From the NCBI GenBank assembly GCA_017506865.1, contig JAFCMP010000524.1:558001-622000 (forward strand): DNA of 64,000 nucleotides, given 5' to 3'. Shown in pieces: positions 1 to 12,900 of the stretch. Within the stretch, counting starts at the first letter, position 1. Each line of letters starts with the position of its first letter. The DNA comes from Tribonema minus (lineage: Eukaryota; Sar; Xanthophyceae; Tribonematales; Tribonemataceae). Below the pieces are notes generated by a model. It was not told the origin of the DNA, did not search any database, and saw only the letters and a list, made by a program, of their open reading frames with translations. A program made the translations under genes and the position numbers.

Positions 1-952
1 GCTCTGAAGGATACGTGCATTGATGGTCCATGTGTGCTCTGAGCGGCATTCTTGACATGTGAAATAGCGTTGCAGACTGCAGTGCACTTCATACCCAGAG
101 CCAAGACACTGTGCCGTGCATGGGCATGGTCAAATGTATGTTGAAGTTACCTGATGTCATCCGTGATTCGCACATATGCACTGCATGACTCATTTGCTAC
201 TGGTGCAGTGAGTCTTTATAGCTTAGTGTCCCATGGCACGGCTTCGCTGGCTCAAAAACTTCCTGACAGGATTCATGAGGAGTGGAATTCATTTTTGTGG
301 GATTTGCGCTGCACAGCTGTGAACTGGCACCATGCCGCTCACCTCTCACCACACTGCAATAGCGATTGATGCGCTGAGTCAGCACAAGCGTTTACCATGC
401 CAAAAGTGGCCCTCGAGGCAATGGTACTTGTGACAGCAAGGGTTCTTCTGTTTACCTGTCCGTGGGCAAGATCTGTGCTTCGACAGAAGATGGAGATGGC
501 GATACTCTCGCGGTAGGCGTGATGGAATCCGCCGCTCTTCGGGTATGCCTGCAGCGCCAACCAGCAGCACTGCCGGCACGTCGTCCTCAATGGGCACAGC
601 CTGCATCTCGGGCGAACTGCGCCAAGTTCGAAGATCAAGCTCTGGCTCGGCTTGCGTTTCCAAAGATCAACTGTTGACGTCGCCTTCAAGCCGGCAATGC
701 AATACGAATAACTTGATTGCCGATGCTGCTCCGCTGTGATGCAATGCCGAACCAGGTCGCATCACCGCTGCCTTGCCGTCGGGCTTTTTGTTGCTGACCG
801 AAAAAATGCGGTGACGCGCCTCGCTCCCGCGCGCGAGCTTCTATATGTGTGCTTTCGCAGCTTTCAATGCTCGACACCGCTTCACAGCTATTCAGATACC
901 AAAAGCTGACAATACTTCACTGCCGCTGCCACATTGCTTTGCTTCGTCACAG
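1..952. other. No gene firmly supported; weak minus-strand exon candidate
   Basis: Nothing here can be assigned. The missing N-terminal exons of the downstream DHH gene (with the DHH signature) should lie here or before the window, but I did not find them. On the minus strand, about 690 to 461, two frames stay open in a GC-richer patch ending at a possible donor (CACGGACAG followed by GTAAAC). One frame reads PIEDDVPAVLLVGAAGIPEE. It matches nothing I recognise and could be chance. Confidence 0.25.
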
Positions 953-3900
953 GGCGGACTAAGGTTGCGGGATGCGGAGGCAACGCTAATGGCGCTAGGG
1001 GTGCACTCGGACACTGGGAGCCTCACATTTGAGTCTGCCACTAGCAGGTGCGGGAAACAATTGCAGTGTACATGCAAGTCCATGGGTGCGCGTGCACACA
1101 CTGGGTCATAACCTTTGGCACTGGATCGAGCATCAAGTACTATGTACTTCAAGTGCTCCCAGATGTGCAGTGTGCAATGCCTGAACACGTGCACAGCAAA
1201 AGGCATATCACATCGGTCCAGACAGCTAAGTCGTAGGTAACTAATATCTAAGAAAAGAGGAACGGGGATGACCGTATAGCTCTTACAGGTTCCATGACTT
1301 TTTACACTACTGCAATTATTCCAAACCTTCTTTTGAACCCCGCTTGGTCGATTTGGTCAGACGCACAGTGCTATGCCAAAGCACATGCTCTTGTGCAACG
1401 TACGCTGAATACTGCAAATGAGACGCACTCCTCTCTGTGCTGATGCTTTCATTGCCGAAAACCTACACACCTCGCACTTGACGTTCCTTGACAGAGAGCC
1501 CGGCCGATGGCCTGGGGTGCATGTCACATTTTGGGGCGCAGATTACATTTCGCAAGTCTTCATACTTCCTTAACTTAGTTATGCACACTCATCAGCTCAG
1601 CTTCTTCTTGACTTTTGAGATATGACTGTACAGTCAAAGCCTGGGAGCGGGTGCATTTCTACCTCGGTATACAAATTTTATGCCTGCTCGCATTAAGCTG
1701 ATTTATAAATCTTCACCTGACTGCGTCATCAGCGACACAACAGCTCTCGCATTATGAATGCACCAACGCACCTCAAAAATCATCGTGATGTGCAGATTAC
1801 GACGACATGTCCCACAATTCACGTTTCATGCAGCTGCCGTGTACGATTTCCGTGCGGTTCCTTCGTGTTATGTGCAGTCCACGGTGCGAGCACACAGTCA
1901 GAGTGGCCCGGCCCTTATGTTAACTTCTCATAGATTGAAGAGCTCTGGCATAACTGATTGTGTAGGACACCTCCCACGCCAAAAGCACTCATATACTGAA
2001 ACGGTAGTTAAAGTGCCAGAACAAGCCCTGGTTGACAGAAGTGTCTCCATGCCTCATGTCTTGACGACATGTACATGGGTGCCCCATGTTCTAGTAATCA
2101 CTCGACTGAGTCTCTTCAAACCCTCACTCGATTTGCATGGTCAGGGTTGTGAAACAGCTGATGGAGCATAGTGCCTCTCAAGCTCACAAGCAGCGTGCAT
2201 CTCAAGCCTTGCGCTTCAAGTGCTGATGCTTTGTACAAAGCACTGCTGGAACATGATGGCACCCTTGGATAACATGAAAGCACTTTTCGTGCCACTCACT
2301 TCCAATTTGCAAGCACACCCGTTCACCACCTGGCTGCATCATGACACCCGAGCTGACCCACCAGACCCCGTCAGGAATGCACAAACCGCTGGTATGGCTG
2401 ATGAAACAGAGCAAATAGCGCCTCTTAAGCCTATGTCATTTCGTAGGGGGCTAAGTGTTGCTATTGCTTCACGGTACTCAGCCTGCTGTAATTTACACAA
2501 CACTAGCTGCACCGGTTTGCCAATGTCGGCTCTGACTCATGGCGAGAGATAATTGGCGTGGCTGAAAGATCAAGGTCCCTCTCAACTCATGACGATAATT
2601 ATTACCGACATGTGCATACGCATGGCAGTGTGAGCGCTGGTGCTCAGACTACTAAAATTGAGCACCATGTAGTTGTGCCCTGATGCCATTGACACCTCTG
2701 ACACTTTCAGCAATGCGAGAGCTCTGACACGTGCAGCAATGCTGGAGCACTGGCATGGCTGATGGACAAAGCTGTCTCTCAAGTCATTGCGATCATATGA
2801 CCGACATACACACATGCATCACAGTGCTTACGGCTGCCACATACCAACATACAACACTAGCTGCATCTAATGCCATGATAACTCCGAATCTATCAGGGAT
2901 GCGAGAGCATTGGCATGGCTCATGGACCAAGGCGCATCTCGAGTCATTGTGATCATATCACAGACATGCGCACATGCATTACAGTACCTGGGCTGCTATA
3001 AACACGCACTACTAGCCGCACTCTAATGCCACTGATCAGTGATCATTCTGGCTCTTTCAGGGATGCGAGAGCATTGGCATGGCTGATGGACCAAGGCGCC
3101 TCTCAAGCAGCTATCTCAGAGTATGGGCACGCGAGTTTGAGTCCAGACCAGCAGTCGGCGCTGGCAGATGCCTTCAACACGCTGCAGAAACGACATCACA
3201 ATGGTGAGCCAATGCTTGAGCTGCAGATGCCTTCAACACGCTGCAGAAACGACATCACAATGGTGAGCCATCGCTTGAGCTGCTAGTGACCACGTGCATT
3301 GGAGTACGCACTCTGACGTGCATGAGTCAGCGGCATCGCAGAGACATGATTGTGTCTTGTGTTACATGTACTTCAATTTGAGGTACGTTTTTGCCCACCC
3401 ACAGTATGCAGGCATTTGTTGCGATTGTGCGGGCCATGTTGAGCTCCACTGTGAGCTGTGTTTACCCCTAGTGCGTGCACGAAACACTTTCACGCGCCAA
3501 TGCACAGCTTGATGCCAATTTCGGACCTTGCAGCACATGCACTATCAATAGTACCTCAGCTCACATACTTCTTTGTGCAAGTATGGTGATACGCCTGTGT
3601 GTGTCGTGCGGTGCCGTGAGGTGCAGGGTGGTGCATGCAAGCCGACTTGACGGTACTTGAAATACAAATTCTGAAGTACATGTTTTGAGGCGCAACACAC
3701 GGTGCTTTGAAATACATGTTCTGAAGTACATGTTATGCGGCTATTACGCCCACCTCTCTTGTGCAGGTGTGACGATAGGGAGTGCACTGATTGACTGCGA
3801 CAGCTACATCAAGGGGATGGCGGTGGTGGCGCAGAATATTCTGGAAGTCTCTGACAGGTGACACATATCCCGCACTGTACCTCTGTGCACCACGAACTTG

Positions 3901-6900
3901 CCATGCCATGCTGACAGCAGAACGGTAGTAAAAGCAGTATGTCGCACCCACCTCATATAGTTGGACCCACTTTGGGATAACATGCCCTTCAGTCGCAACC
4001 ACGTCAAGTTAGCGCGGCATGTGGTTTGTGTGAGCCCAGATAGAGGTCATGAAGCCGTGCTCTGCAGTGCTGCATGTACACCTCAGAAGCACGAGCCATC
4101 TTCAACTTTCCCAAATATATTACTTCTAAGAATCTTGAAGGATACACATGTGAAGAGCCTCAGCACCCATGACTTGCCAAGGAGTGAAGTGGCCTGCAGC
4201 TATCAGCACTCTAAATTTAATGATTGTATGTCTGAATCACGCATGTACAACTCAACGTACCTGTAGCTGCACCTGTAAGTTGGTATGAAAGCAGGACATA
4301 CCTTGCCATGGACTGAAGTTTGCATGAGAAGCTACAGGGCCACAGGTATCACCCTCTCACCCTCACACACAGCCAAGTACGGTGTGCGCATTCCTTGCTA
4401 TGCCCAGTTTCCAAGTGTGCTATACTTATTGATGTACGAGCTCGCTTGAAAGATCTTACTGCATACAAGAGAAGCTATAGGTGTAAGCGCAAGGGCTGGC
4501 TGAATTTGTTCCATCTGATTTCGGTACGCAGTGACTGTCATGGGCGACGATTTCTTCAACCCACAATGTGCACGTGACCTGCACGTACGACCTTTGTGGA
4601 GGTGTGCACACACTGCATACCCTAGACATCTAGCGCCACCATTGTTAAACATGGCGATGGTGCTGGCACCCCACTGACTTTGTCTTCACATCGTTGTTAC
4701 TGGTGCCTGTCTTGTTGCTAGATAAAGTGATCATGATGTCGATAACAATGCAGGTCGTGAACACTACCTCTGCCATCTGCACACTGCAATCAGTGGTGCC
4801 CACGCCCATGTATATGCTCATGCAATGCCTGTGGCCTTCTGTTTCGCTGCTCCGCAGTGATGTGGTGTTGTTGGCGGTGAGATATCCCAACAAGCGCGGG
4901 AGGGCGCCCAACAGCCTCGTATGTGAGTGACTCTGCAGCAACAGCAACACCATTGCAGAGAATCATGGTGAACTCCAATTCCTCCAACAAGGCTTCAACT
5001 TCAACAAAACATCTCCGACACGCCTGCATAGCTTCATGAAGCCTTTGTGACATCAGCTGCTACACTCCAGCGCCTTCCAACTCCTATGCCTACATATGTC
5101 ATGCAGTAGGGTGTTAGCGCGTGCGCTGGAAATTAATGCTGGCAAGAATGCAAGGCTGTCAAGTGACGTCTGTGCGCTGCTGCCCACATTTGGAGTTATA
5201 TCCACAGTTATCCATGTATGCTGAGTTCATCTAAGGCCTGAACTCACAACTTGAGTCAAAACAGCCAGTACCTGCATGTGTTAGAGATCAAGGGCACGGC
5301 ATAGGTGTACTGTACAGTGGAGGTGTTTTATGCATTTGCGGTTTGCACAAGAATGGCAGCGGCATGTAGCGCCTTCCTACTGAGGTGCCATCTCTGTGGC
5401 TTGGCCCAATACATCTGTGCAGCAGGGGAGGGCACCCAACAGCCTTGTATGTGAGTGACTTTGCAGCAACAGTGACATCGTTGCCGAGAACCATGGTGAA
5501 CTTCAACTCCTTCAACAAAGCTCCAACTTCTACACAACATCTATGACCGCGTGCATAGCTCACGAAACCACGGAGCCTTTGTGACATCACCTCTTGCACT
5601 CCAGCCCTGCCAACTCTTGATCCTACGTGCGCCGTGCAGTAGGGCGTGAACGCATGCGCTGGAATTTTTCCGTGACAGGAATGCAAGTTTGCCAAGTGAC
5701 CTCCTGGTGCGGCTGCGCACATCTGAAGTTATACTCAAAATTATCCATGCATGCTGAGGTCGTCTGAGGCCTGAACTCACAAGTTGAGTCACCATCGTCA
5801 GTACCTGCGTGTGCTTGACTTCAAGGGCACGGTGCTTGTGTACCGAGTAGTCGAAGTATTGTGCCCTTTCACCTGATGGCCAACTGTTAGCAGCACTTGG
5901 CGCCTCCCTACTACGAATGAGTGATCTTAGTTCCGGTGCCATATCTGTGGCTCGGCTCAATACATCTGTGCAGCACCTTGATTTGTCATGACGTAGAGGC
6001 TCCTGAAAAATGAGTGGAGTATGTAAGAGTGCCGTTAAGCTCTGTACCTCTTATCTCTTGCCTGACTTATCTGTATACAAGGTGTGCCGCAGCAGGGAAT
6101 CAGCCACATGAGTGAATAGCTCATACGGTGTTTGCGCATCATTCACATCAGTCTTGCACATGACCACAGGATGATGCTCCAAGTGCAAGTGACCCAGCCC
6201 TAGCTATTGCCTCCATGTTGCATAACGCATGTGATTGCCTGCTCATCCAACTGACACGATTAATGCCCAAACTTATCTTTTTTGACAATGAATACTTTGA
6301 GAATGCTGGCTGTTGCATTGGTAGAATCAGCATAGCATACGAAATTGAATGCAAGAGCTCATGGCTTTGACATGGCTCTGAGTCAGTCAGTCACTCACTC
6401 ACTCACTCACTCTATGTATATTCCTAAGAGCCATCGCTGCATGCAAGTGCTGACTGTGATCTGTGTGGTGTATGCCCTTTGCAACTGTCACAGTAATTGG
6501 GCGGGCCAATGCAAGAGCTCACGGCATCGACTTGAATCACCTCTTTGACGTCTATGGCGGCGGCGGACATCCCAAGGTAACGTACTGCATGATTTGGTGC
6601 ACATTGCTTATGCATCCAAGAAAGGGCTTGCTTTGGCTTATGAACAGCCACAGTTGCTCCATGGCACCAGTTTTACTGCAACGCTAGGTGAAGCCTGGCC
6701 AGCAGAGGCACGGCGGGCAACCAGTCCTCCAGTCATATATCGCCACAGTGAGTAACGGTGTGTGATTCCACTTCCTCTGCCAGCCACAAGTGGGCTCGAA
6801 CTCGAGCGAGGCAGGCGGCAGGAGGAAGCAGAAGAGGTATCAGAAGCAGCGACAGCGCCATCTGACCAAGCGGAGATGCTGGGGTTACGCCAGGTGGTGA

Positions 6901-9900
6901 CACTGTCAGCGGCTTTGATGCCGCTCCCCCCCCATACAAGCACAACGGCAACATATGAAAATATGAATTGCTAAAGTATTATACATTAGCCTTGTGTGCC
7001 AATCTGCTGCCGTCTGCTCAGGGCAGCAAAAAGGTGTCAAAGCCCTGCGTACATTCCATGTGATTGTAACAGTCACGCTGATGCAGCCCCTCGAGTGCTA
7101 CGGCTGAGCTGTTACACCGAGGATCACTGCAGTTTCTTGGTGCCCTTCGCCGCGTCTCATGCCTCCCTGTACCCCAGCAGTGAGGCAGGGATGGTAATAG
7201 AGCTGGCCCACGCACTGGCCCTGTCGCTTGCTGGTGGTAACTGCACACACCTGAAAGTAGCTGATGACACGGCAGCAGGCTCGCTCGCTCAAAGCGATGC
7301 GACGATAGCGGCGTTTCAACCGGCGTTCGGTGAAGTCTGTGGCAGTGCCCCGTGCTCCCAAAAAACCTGCTGCCGTGGCATCAGCTACTTCAAATTCCAG
7401 CTGCGTGCAGTCACCACCAGCGAGCGACAGCGCCAGTGTCTGGGCCAGCTCCTCCATAATGCCTGCCTCACTGCTGGGATGCAGAGGGACACGCGGCGCG
7501 GCAAAAGGCATCAACAGGGAGCCGTAGTGATCCCCAGTTAAAAGCTGAACCTATACAGCCTGTCAGTGGCCAATTGGCGGATGCCGCCGCCAGGCAGCGC
7601 ATCGCGGCGCTGAAGGCTCTGGTGCACCGATTCATTGCACAGCAGCATCAAGTCCTGTAAGGAGCACGGTGCGGCGGCCAATGCGGAAGCCGTAGTTATT
7701 TCCAAGCAGCGACGGCTGCAGTGGACGTCATCTGCTGTCCGCAGGCAGGTAGTGGTGGCGAAGGAGGGTTCATGGTGTTTCTACAAAGGCGGAGGTCTTT
7801 GCGTTTGCGCGGGTGATGGCCTCGCTCGCCCACACATGCGGTGGGCACAGGCAGCGGTGCATCGCAAAGGTGGCCGCCGCCATCGACAGCGTCATGTCGC
7901 TTCATGTCATGTCACTTCGTGTCATGTCACATCGCGTCACACCGATGCTGTTGTTGTGGTGCGTCATGAAGATGGCCGCCGCCATTGACAGCGTCATGTC
8001 ACTGCATGTCACGTCGCGTCACACCGATGCTGTTGGCCACCCCCAGTGCCTCCTGAGCTCGCATCACCTCGTCCGCATCCGGACTGCTGATGTAGCCGAG
8101 AAGGGGGGCAAGAAAGCCGCCGCCACCACCTGCCTGCAGAAGGCAGGAGGAGATGCTCACTGCAGCCCCTGCTGCTTGGATATGACTACGGCCTCCTCAT
8201 CGGCTGCCGCGCCCTTTTGAAGGCTGCTGTGCCATGTACTGGTGCGCCAAAGCTTACAGTACTACGATGCACTCCTTGTCGGCGGCACACCATTTTTTCA
8301 ATTTAATTTCTGGTTCCGCATATTTTTTTTATGTTTTTTAACGCAATAACATTTGTTAAATGTAATTGTTGTTGACGCCAGTTGCCCATTGGCCTAAGGC
8401 CACCGCTGGTTGCCTTTTCAGCTTCAGTCAGATGGTGGCCAGCAATGGTTGGTTTGCATGCACGTCCTAGGATTACAAAGGGTCACTGACTGGTATTGCC
8501 ATCTTGTTTGCGGTTATCATCTGGTTGAATCATCAGTCGCGACGGGGAATGAGTGTCTTGACTCGCACTCGAAATGACCCTCTTGTGCGTTGTGGTGCCA
8601 TTTTGTGTGCAGGCATCATCCGCAAGTTTGCAGTTCTTTTACTGAAAACAAGGTGTCCCCTTTCAATTACTGCTCGCTTAGGGTGCGAAAGACCCCCTTG
8701 TGCCTTACTGTGCCATGCCATTCGCAGGCATCATCCGCAAGTTTACAGTTCCACAGATCAAAAACAAAATGTTTAATTTTACCTTTATTATTTGATTAAT
8801 TCTCGCTCAGGGTGCAAATGATCCACTTACGCCTCATCATGCCATTTTATTTGCAGGCCTCATCCGCAAGTCTGCGCCTGGACCACGACGAGGACTTTGA
8901 GCGCGTGCCCGGCATCATCCGCAAGTTTGCAGTTCCATCAATCAAATATGAGTTGCTCGATTTCCCCCAATTACTTATTGCTCAGGGTGCGAATGTCCCC
9001 CTTGTGCCTCATTGCGATGTTTGATTTTCAGGCCTCATCCGCAAGTCTGCGCCTGGATCACGACGAGGATTTCGAGCGTGTGCCTGGCATCATCCGCACA
9101 TTTGCAATTCCAACAATGACAATTAACTTGCGCAATTTCCCTAATGAATGCTCGCTCAGGGTGCGAATGACCCCCTTGTGCCTCATTGCGATAATTGATC
9201 TGCAGGCCTCATCCGCAAGTCTGCGCCTGGACCATGATGAGGATTTCGAGCGCGTACCCGGCAAGGGCCCCAAGGGCAGGCTCACTGCAGAGGAGGTGGT
9301 GGAAGGTCTGGTGGACAGGATTTGCTGCGAGCAAATACAGCGGCAGGAGAGGGCCATGGACATTATGACAGCGCCCGTGCTGACGTGCGACCCCTCTGAC
9401 AGCATTGACGAGGCTGGACGGTGAGCCACTTATTGAAGTATGCTACACTTCAAGTGTATGTACACACCTTACTTCTTGCAGTATGCTGTACTTCAAGTGT
9501 AGGTACAGATCACTGCAAGGTATGGTGTCATGTGACGATGCTGACGTGTGACCCCTCTCGCAGCACTGACCAGGCTGGACGGTGAGCTACGCAATACTTT
9601 CAAACCTCTAGGTTTTCAGCAATTTGCCCAACTAGAGGCGAAAACCCCAGAAATTAGCCAAGGGCCACTGAGAAGGGAAGCGGGTCACAGATACTTAGTA
9701 TGTATGATTTGAAGTACTTCGAAGTATACACATTACTTCAAGGTATGGTGCCATGTGAAACGGTTTTCACATGCATGCATCAACGGTGGTCTCCACGCCC
9801 TCCCATTCTGATGTGGTTCTGCTGACGAACGTAGCCTCCATGCAAACACGCCACCGCCATGATGTCATATGTCCCTGATGGTGTGTCTGCACCGGGCGTA

Positions 9901-12900
9901 ACATGCATTACTGCAGCTGCTCTGCGAATCGCTAAGTGTGGTGTTGATGCACTTATGTATATGTAGGTATGTTCAGGTACGTGCACAGACATTGCTGGTC
10001 ACACGAGCCATGGTGAATGCCAAATAGGAGTGCTGTGATTATGGAGCACTGTGTGTTGATGTAGGTATGCACAGGTACTTGCCAGAGATGGCGCGTAGTG
10101 CCATTGTCGAACAGGTCGCAGGTAGCGCGAGAAAAATTTTGGCAAGTACGCGTACGAGTATTAATATACTGGTGAGAGCGGCTACAGGTACGAGTTTAAC
10201 CTGTGCTCTGAGACAACGGGTACGCATATACCTGTGGAGCAGGTTATTCAAACAGTTTTTTTTGCCTGTTTCAATGGGTTTTCGTTGGCTTTCACCTTAT
10301 TCTTTGCAGCAATGTCCTTTTTCATGTATCACCTTACGAGACGCTTGAATCTGCTTTGGGGAAATCGTCTGAGGCTCGTTAAGGCTCGAAAGCCGTGCGT
10401 GCCTTACTACTAGAGCACGAAACACGGGTGCAATGTACTGATTCAGATATGAAAGCATTGAGCAGCTGGCATGCACAATGTAAATGCAGCTTACTGACAT
10501 GCACATCTCTTTGGCAGTAGCTCTCGCCAGCGCAGCGTGGCGTTGATCTTTGAGTCGGTGAAACGAAGCTCGCTAAAGCTCGCTATGAGAAGCCACTGCG
10601 TCCGAGCCAAGCCGCTACGGGGTCAGCTATATAGAAGATACGTTCTCTCGTCGGTTCTTGCTCGCAATCGTCGCAACGCACGCTCACGCTCCTTCCACTT
10701 TTGTCAAAAACTTCGGCCAAACCCAACTTCAACAGATTTATTCTCGTGAAGCTTGCGAAAACAATGTGTACGAGATTTTCACTCGTACCGCGCGTTATCA
10801 GCTGTGGACCAGTGCAGGTTTTACTCGTTGCCTCGCACAACAGGTTACGCGTACGAGTTATTCCGTGGCCACGGGTACGAGTTAAAACGCGCTTCAAAAC
10901 CTCGTACCTGTACACGTGCCACAGGTGTACGCGCTACCTCTGGTACTTGCACATACATCGCCGGTCACACGAGCCATGGTGAATGCTTAAAAGAGTTGCT
11001 ATGGTTTTGGAATACTGTCTGAACGTGCCAACTCAGATACTTGCACGTCCATTGCCTCACACGAGCCATGGTGGATGCTACATAGAGGTGCTATAGATTT
11101 GGAATACTGTGTTGATGTTGCAGCACATGTGCAGGCAACTAACTTTACCGTTGTTTTCCTCTGCTTGGTCTTCAGGAAACTGGATCGCTACGGCATTCGC
11201 GGTATGCCTGTGTGCAAGAAGGGAGAGTCAACTGTCGTGGGTGTCATCAGCAAGGACATAATCCGAAAAGCGCAGGGGGTGAACCAGGGCAACAGGCCTG
11301 TGAGCGGTTGGATGGTGACACACATTGTTGCAGCACAGGTGGACCAGACCATTGCGGAAGTGGAGGAGTTGTTAGTGATGGTGAGTTGCTGAGTGAGTGA
11401 GTCTTTGAGTAAGTGAGTCCTCCATTTTGTGGTGCAGCACAGGTGGACCAGACCATTGCGGAAGTCGAGGAGTTGTTAGTGATGGTGAGTTGAGAGAAAG
11501 TATGATTAGGGTAGCACTGAGTGTGCACGTGATGGCACAGGTGGACGGAACCATAGCAGAAGTCAACAAATTGTTAGTGACAAATTGTTAGTGATGGTGA
11601 GTTGAGAATGTATGGTTTCTGTAGCGCAGAGTGTGCGTGTGATGAGTCTTCGCGAGAATGAGGAGTGTAGGGCTCATTGGTGGTCATTGATACATTCCTT
11701 TTCAGTGATGGTGCAGGAGCAAGTGCGTGTTGTAATGATGCCGCTGAACAGCTATTGCCAACTCAATGAAGGAGTAAGTGATGAGTCAGTGAGTGAGCGA
11801 GTGAATGAGTCCTTGAGTGACGGGATGCTGATGTTTGCGTGCGACCCTGGCCGTTCTGTACGAGTATACGCGACCTCTGCAGAACAGATTGGCAATGTTC
11901 CCACAAAGCTGGCCATTGCGAATGTGAACTAACTGTCATAATTTGGCCTTTGTCGTGTCTGTATGCGACAACCTGTATGTACAGCATTGCCCGCAGAAGG
12001 AGCTAACAATGTTCTAACATACTGGGTGCTTCTGCATTGAAGTACTCAACCTCAAGTGTACTTTCTGCGCCTTTGCCATGATTTTTTGTCGACAGTGCCT
12101 CCGCTGCACCATGCTGGCAGACCGTACATGCATTGACAAAAGTGACTGACATGATTGCGTCACAGAATCATCTGATCTACATTATGTGCCAGTGCTCCAC
12201 TGGCAGTACTTCTCTGTCAACAGGATCGCACACACTGCTACATGTGTGTCTCAATCAATGGCGACCCCTTTGAGAAGTGATTTGTTGATCACTGCCATGT
12301 GTTGTGCCACAGGATGACATAGGATTGCACACACTGCTACATGCCTCAATCGATGGCGACCCTTCTGAGAAGTGTTTTATTGATTGCTGCCATGTGTCGT
12401 GCCACAGAATGACCTAGGTCGCGTGCCAGTGCTTGAAGGGGGCAAGCTGGTGGGGCTCATCACACGAACAGACCTCCTGCGACAGCACCAGTTTTACGAC
12501 GGGTGAGCACAATGTCCTTTTCATTTCAGTGCCTTCAGTATATCATCTAAGGAAACATGACATTCAGGCAACATATTGTTGACAATGCCTTCGGTGGATT
12601 ATGTGAGGAAACATGATTATCAGACAACCTATCAGGGACTTTCCAGCTCTTGCTGGCCATGCTGTCTCAAATACACAGCCACGTAGAAAATCGCTCAATA
12701 TCATGAAATGCTGGCATATGTTAAACTGTCACGCGCAACTGCACTCGCTACGGCCGTGATGCCCATGCTGCGCTTGTTGTTGTGCCACAAGTTGCGCATA
12801 ACCATTGCTGCAGGAAACGCTGTTGTTTGAGGTGCATCGTGAAACAGCATACATGAGTAGCACCCAGTGCTGTCAGCTATCGGGCAGAGATTCACAACTG

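Larger units (their letters stand above)
6577..9205 (+). other. 2.6-kb intron with coding-like islands of unknown origin
   Basis: This intron separates the GGGGHPK exon from the next DHHA1 exon (ASSASLRLD). Between 6780 and 8225 it holds GC-rich stretches that look coding but fit no domain I know. About 6780-6945 (+) reads LELERGRRQEEAEEVSEAA. About 7530-7660 (+) reads QLADAAARQRIAALKALV and then stops. Two imperfect inverted repeats (separate entries) lie between and after them. They may be fragments of another gene, nested and rearranged; I cannot join them into one reading frame. Confidence 0.45.

Noticed and set aside
4790-5960. Small protein frames on the minus strand in the 528-bp repeat
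   Set aside because: Frames differ between the two units and are broken by indels, so no protein constraint is visible.
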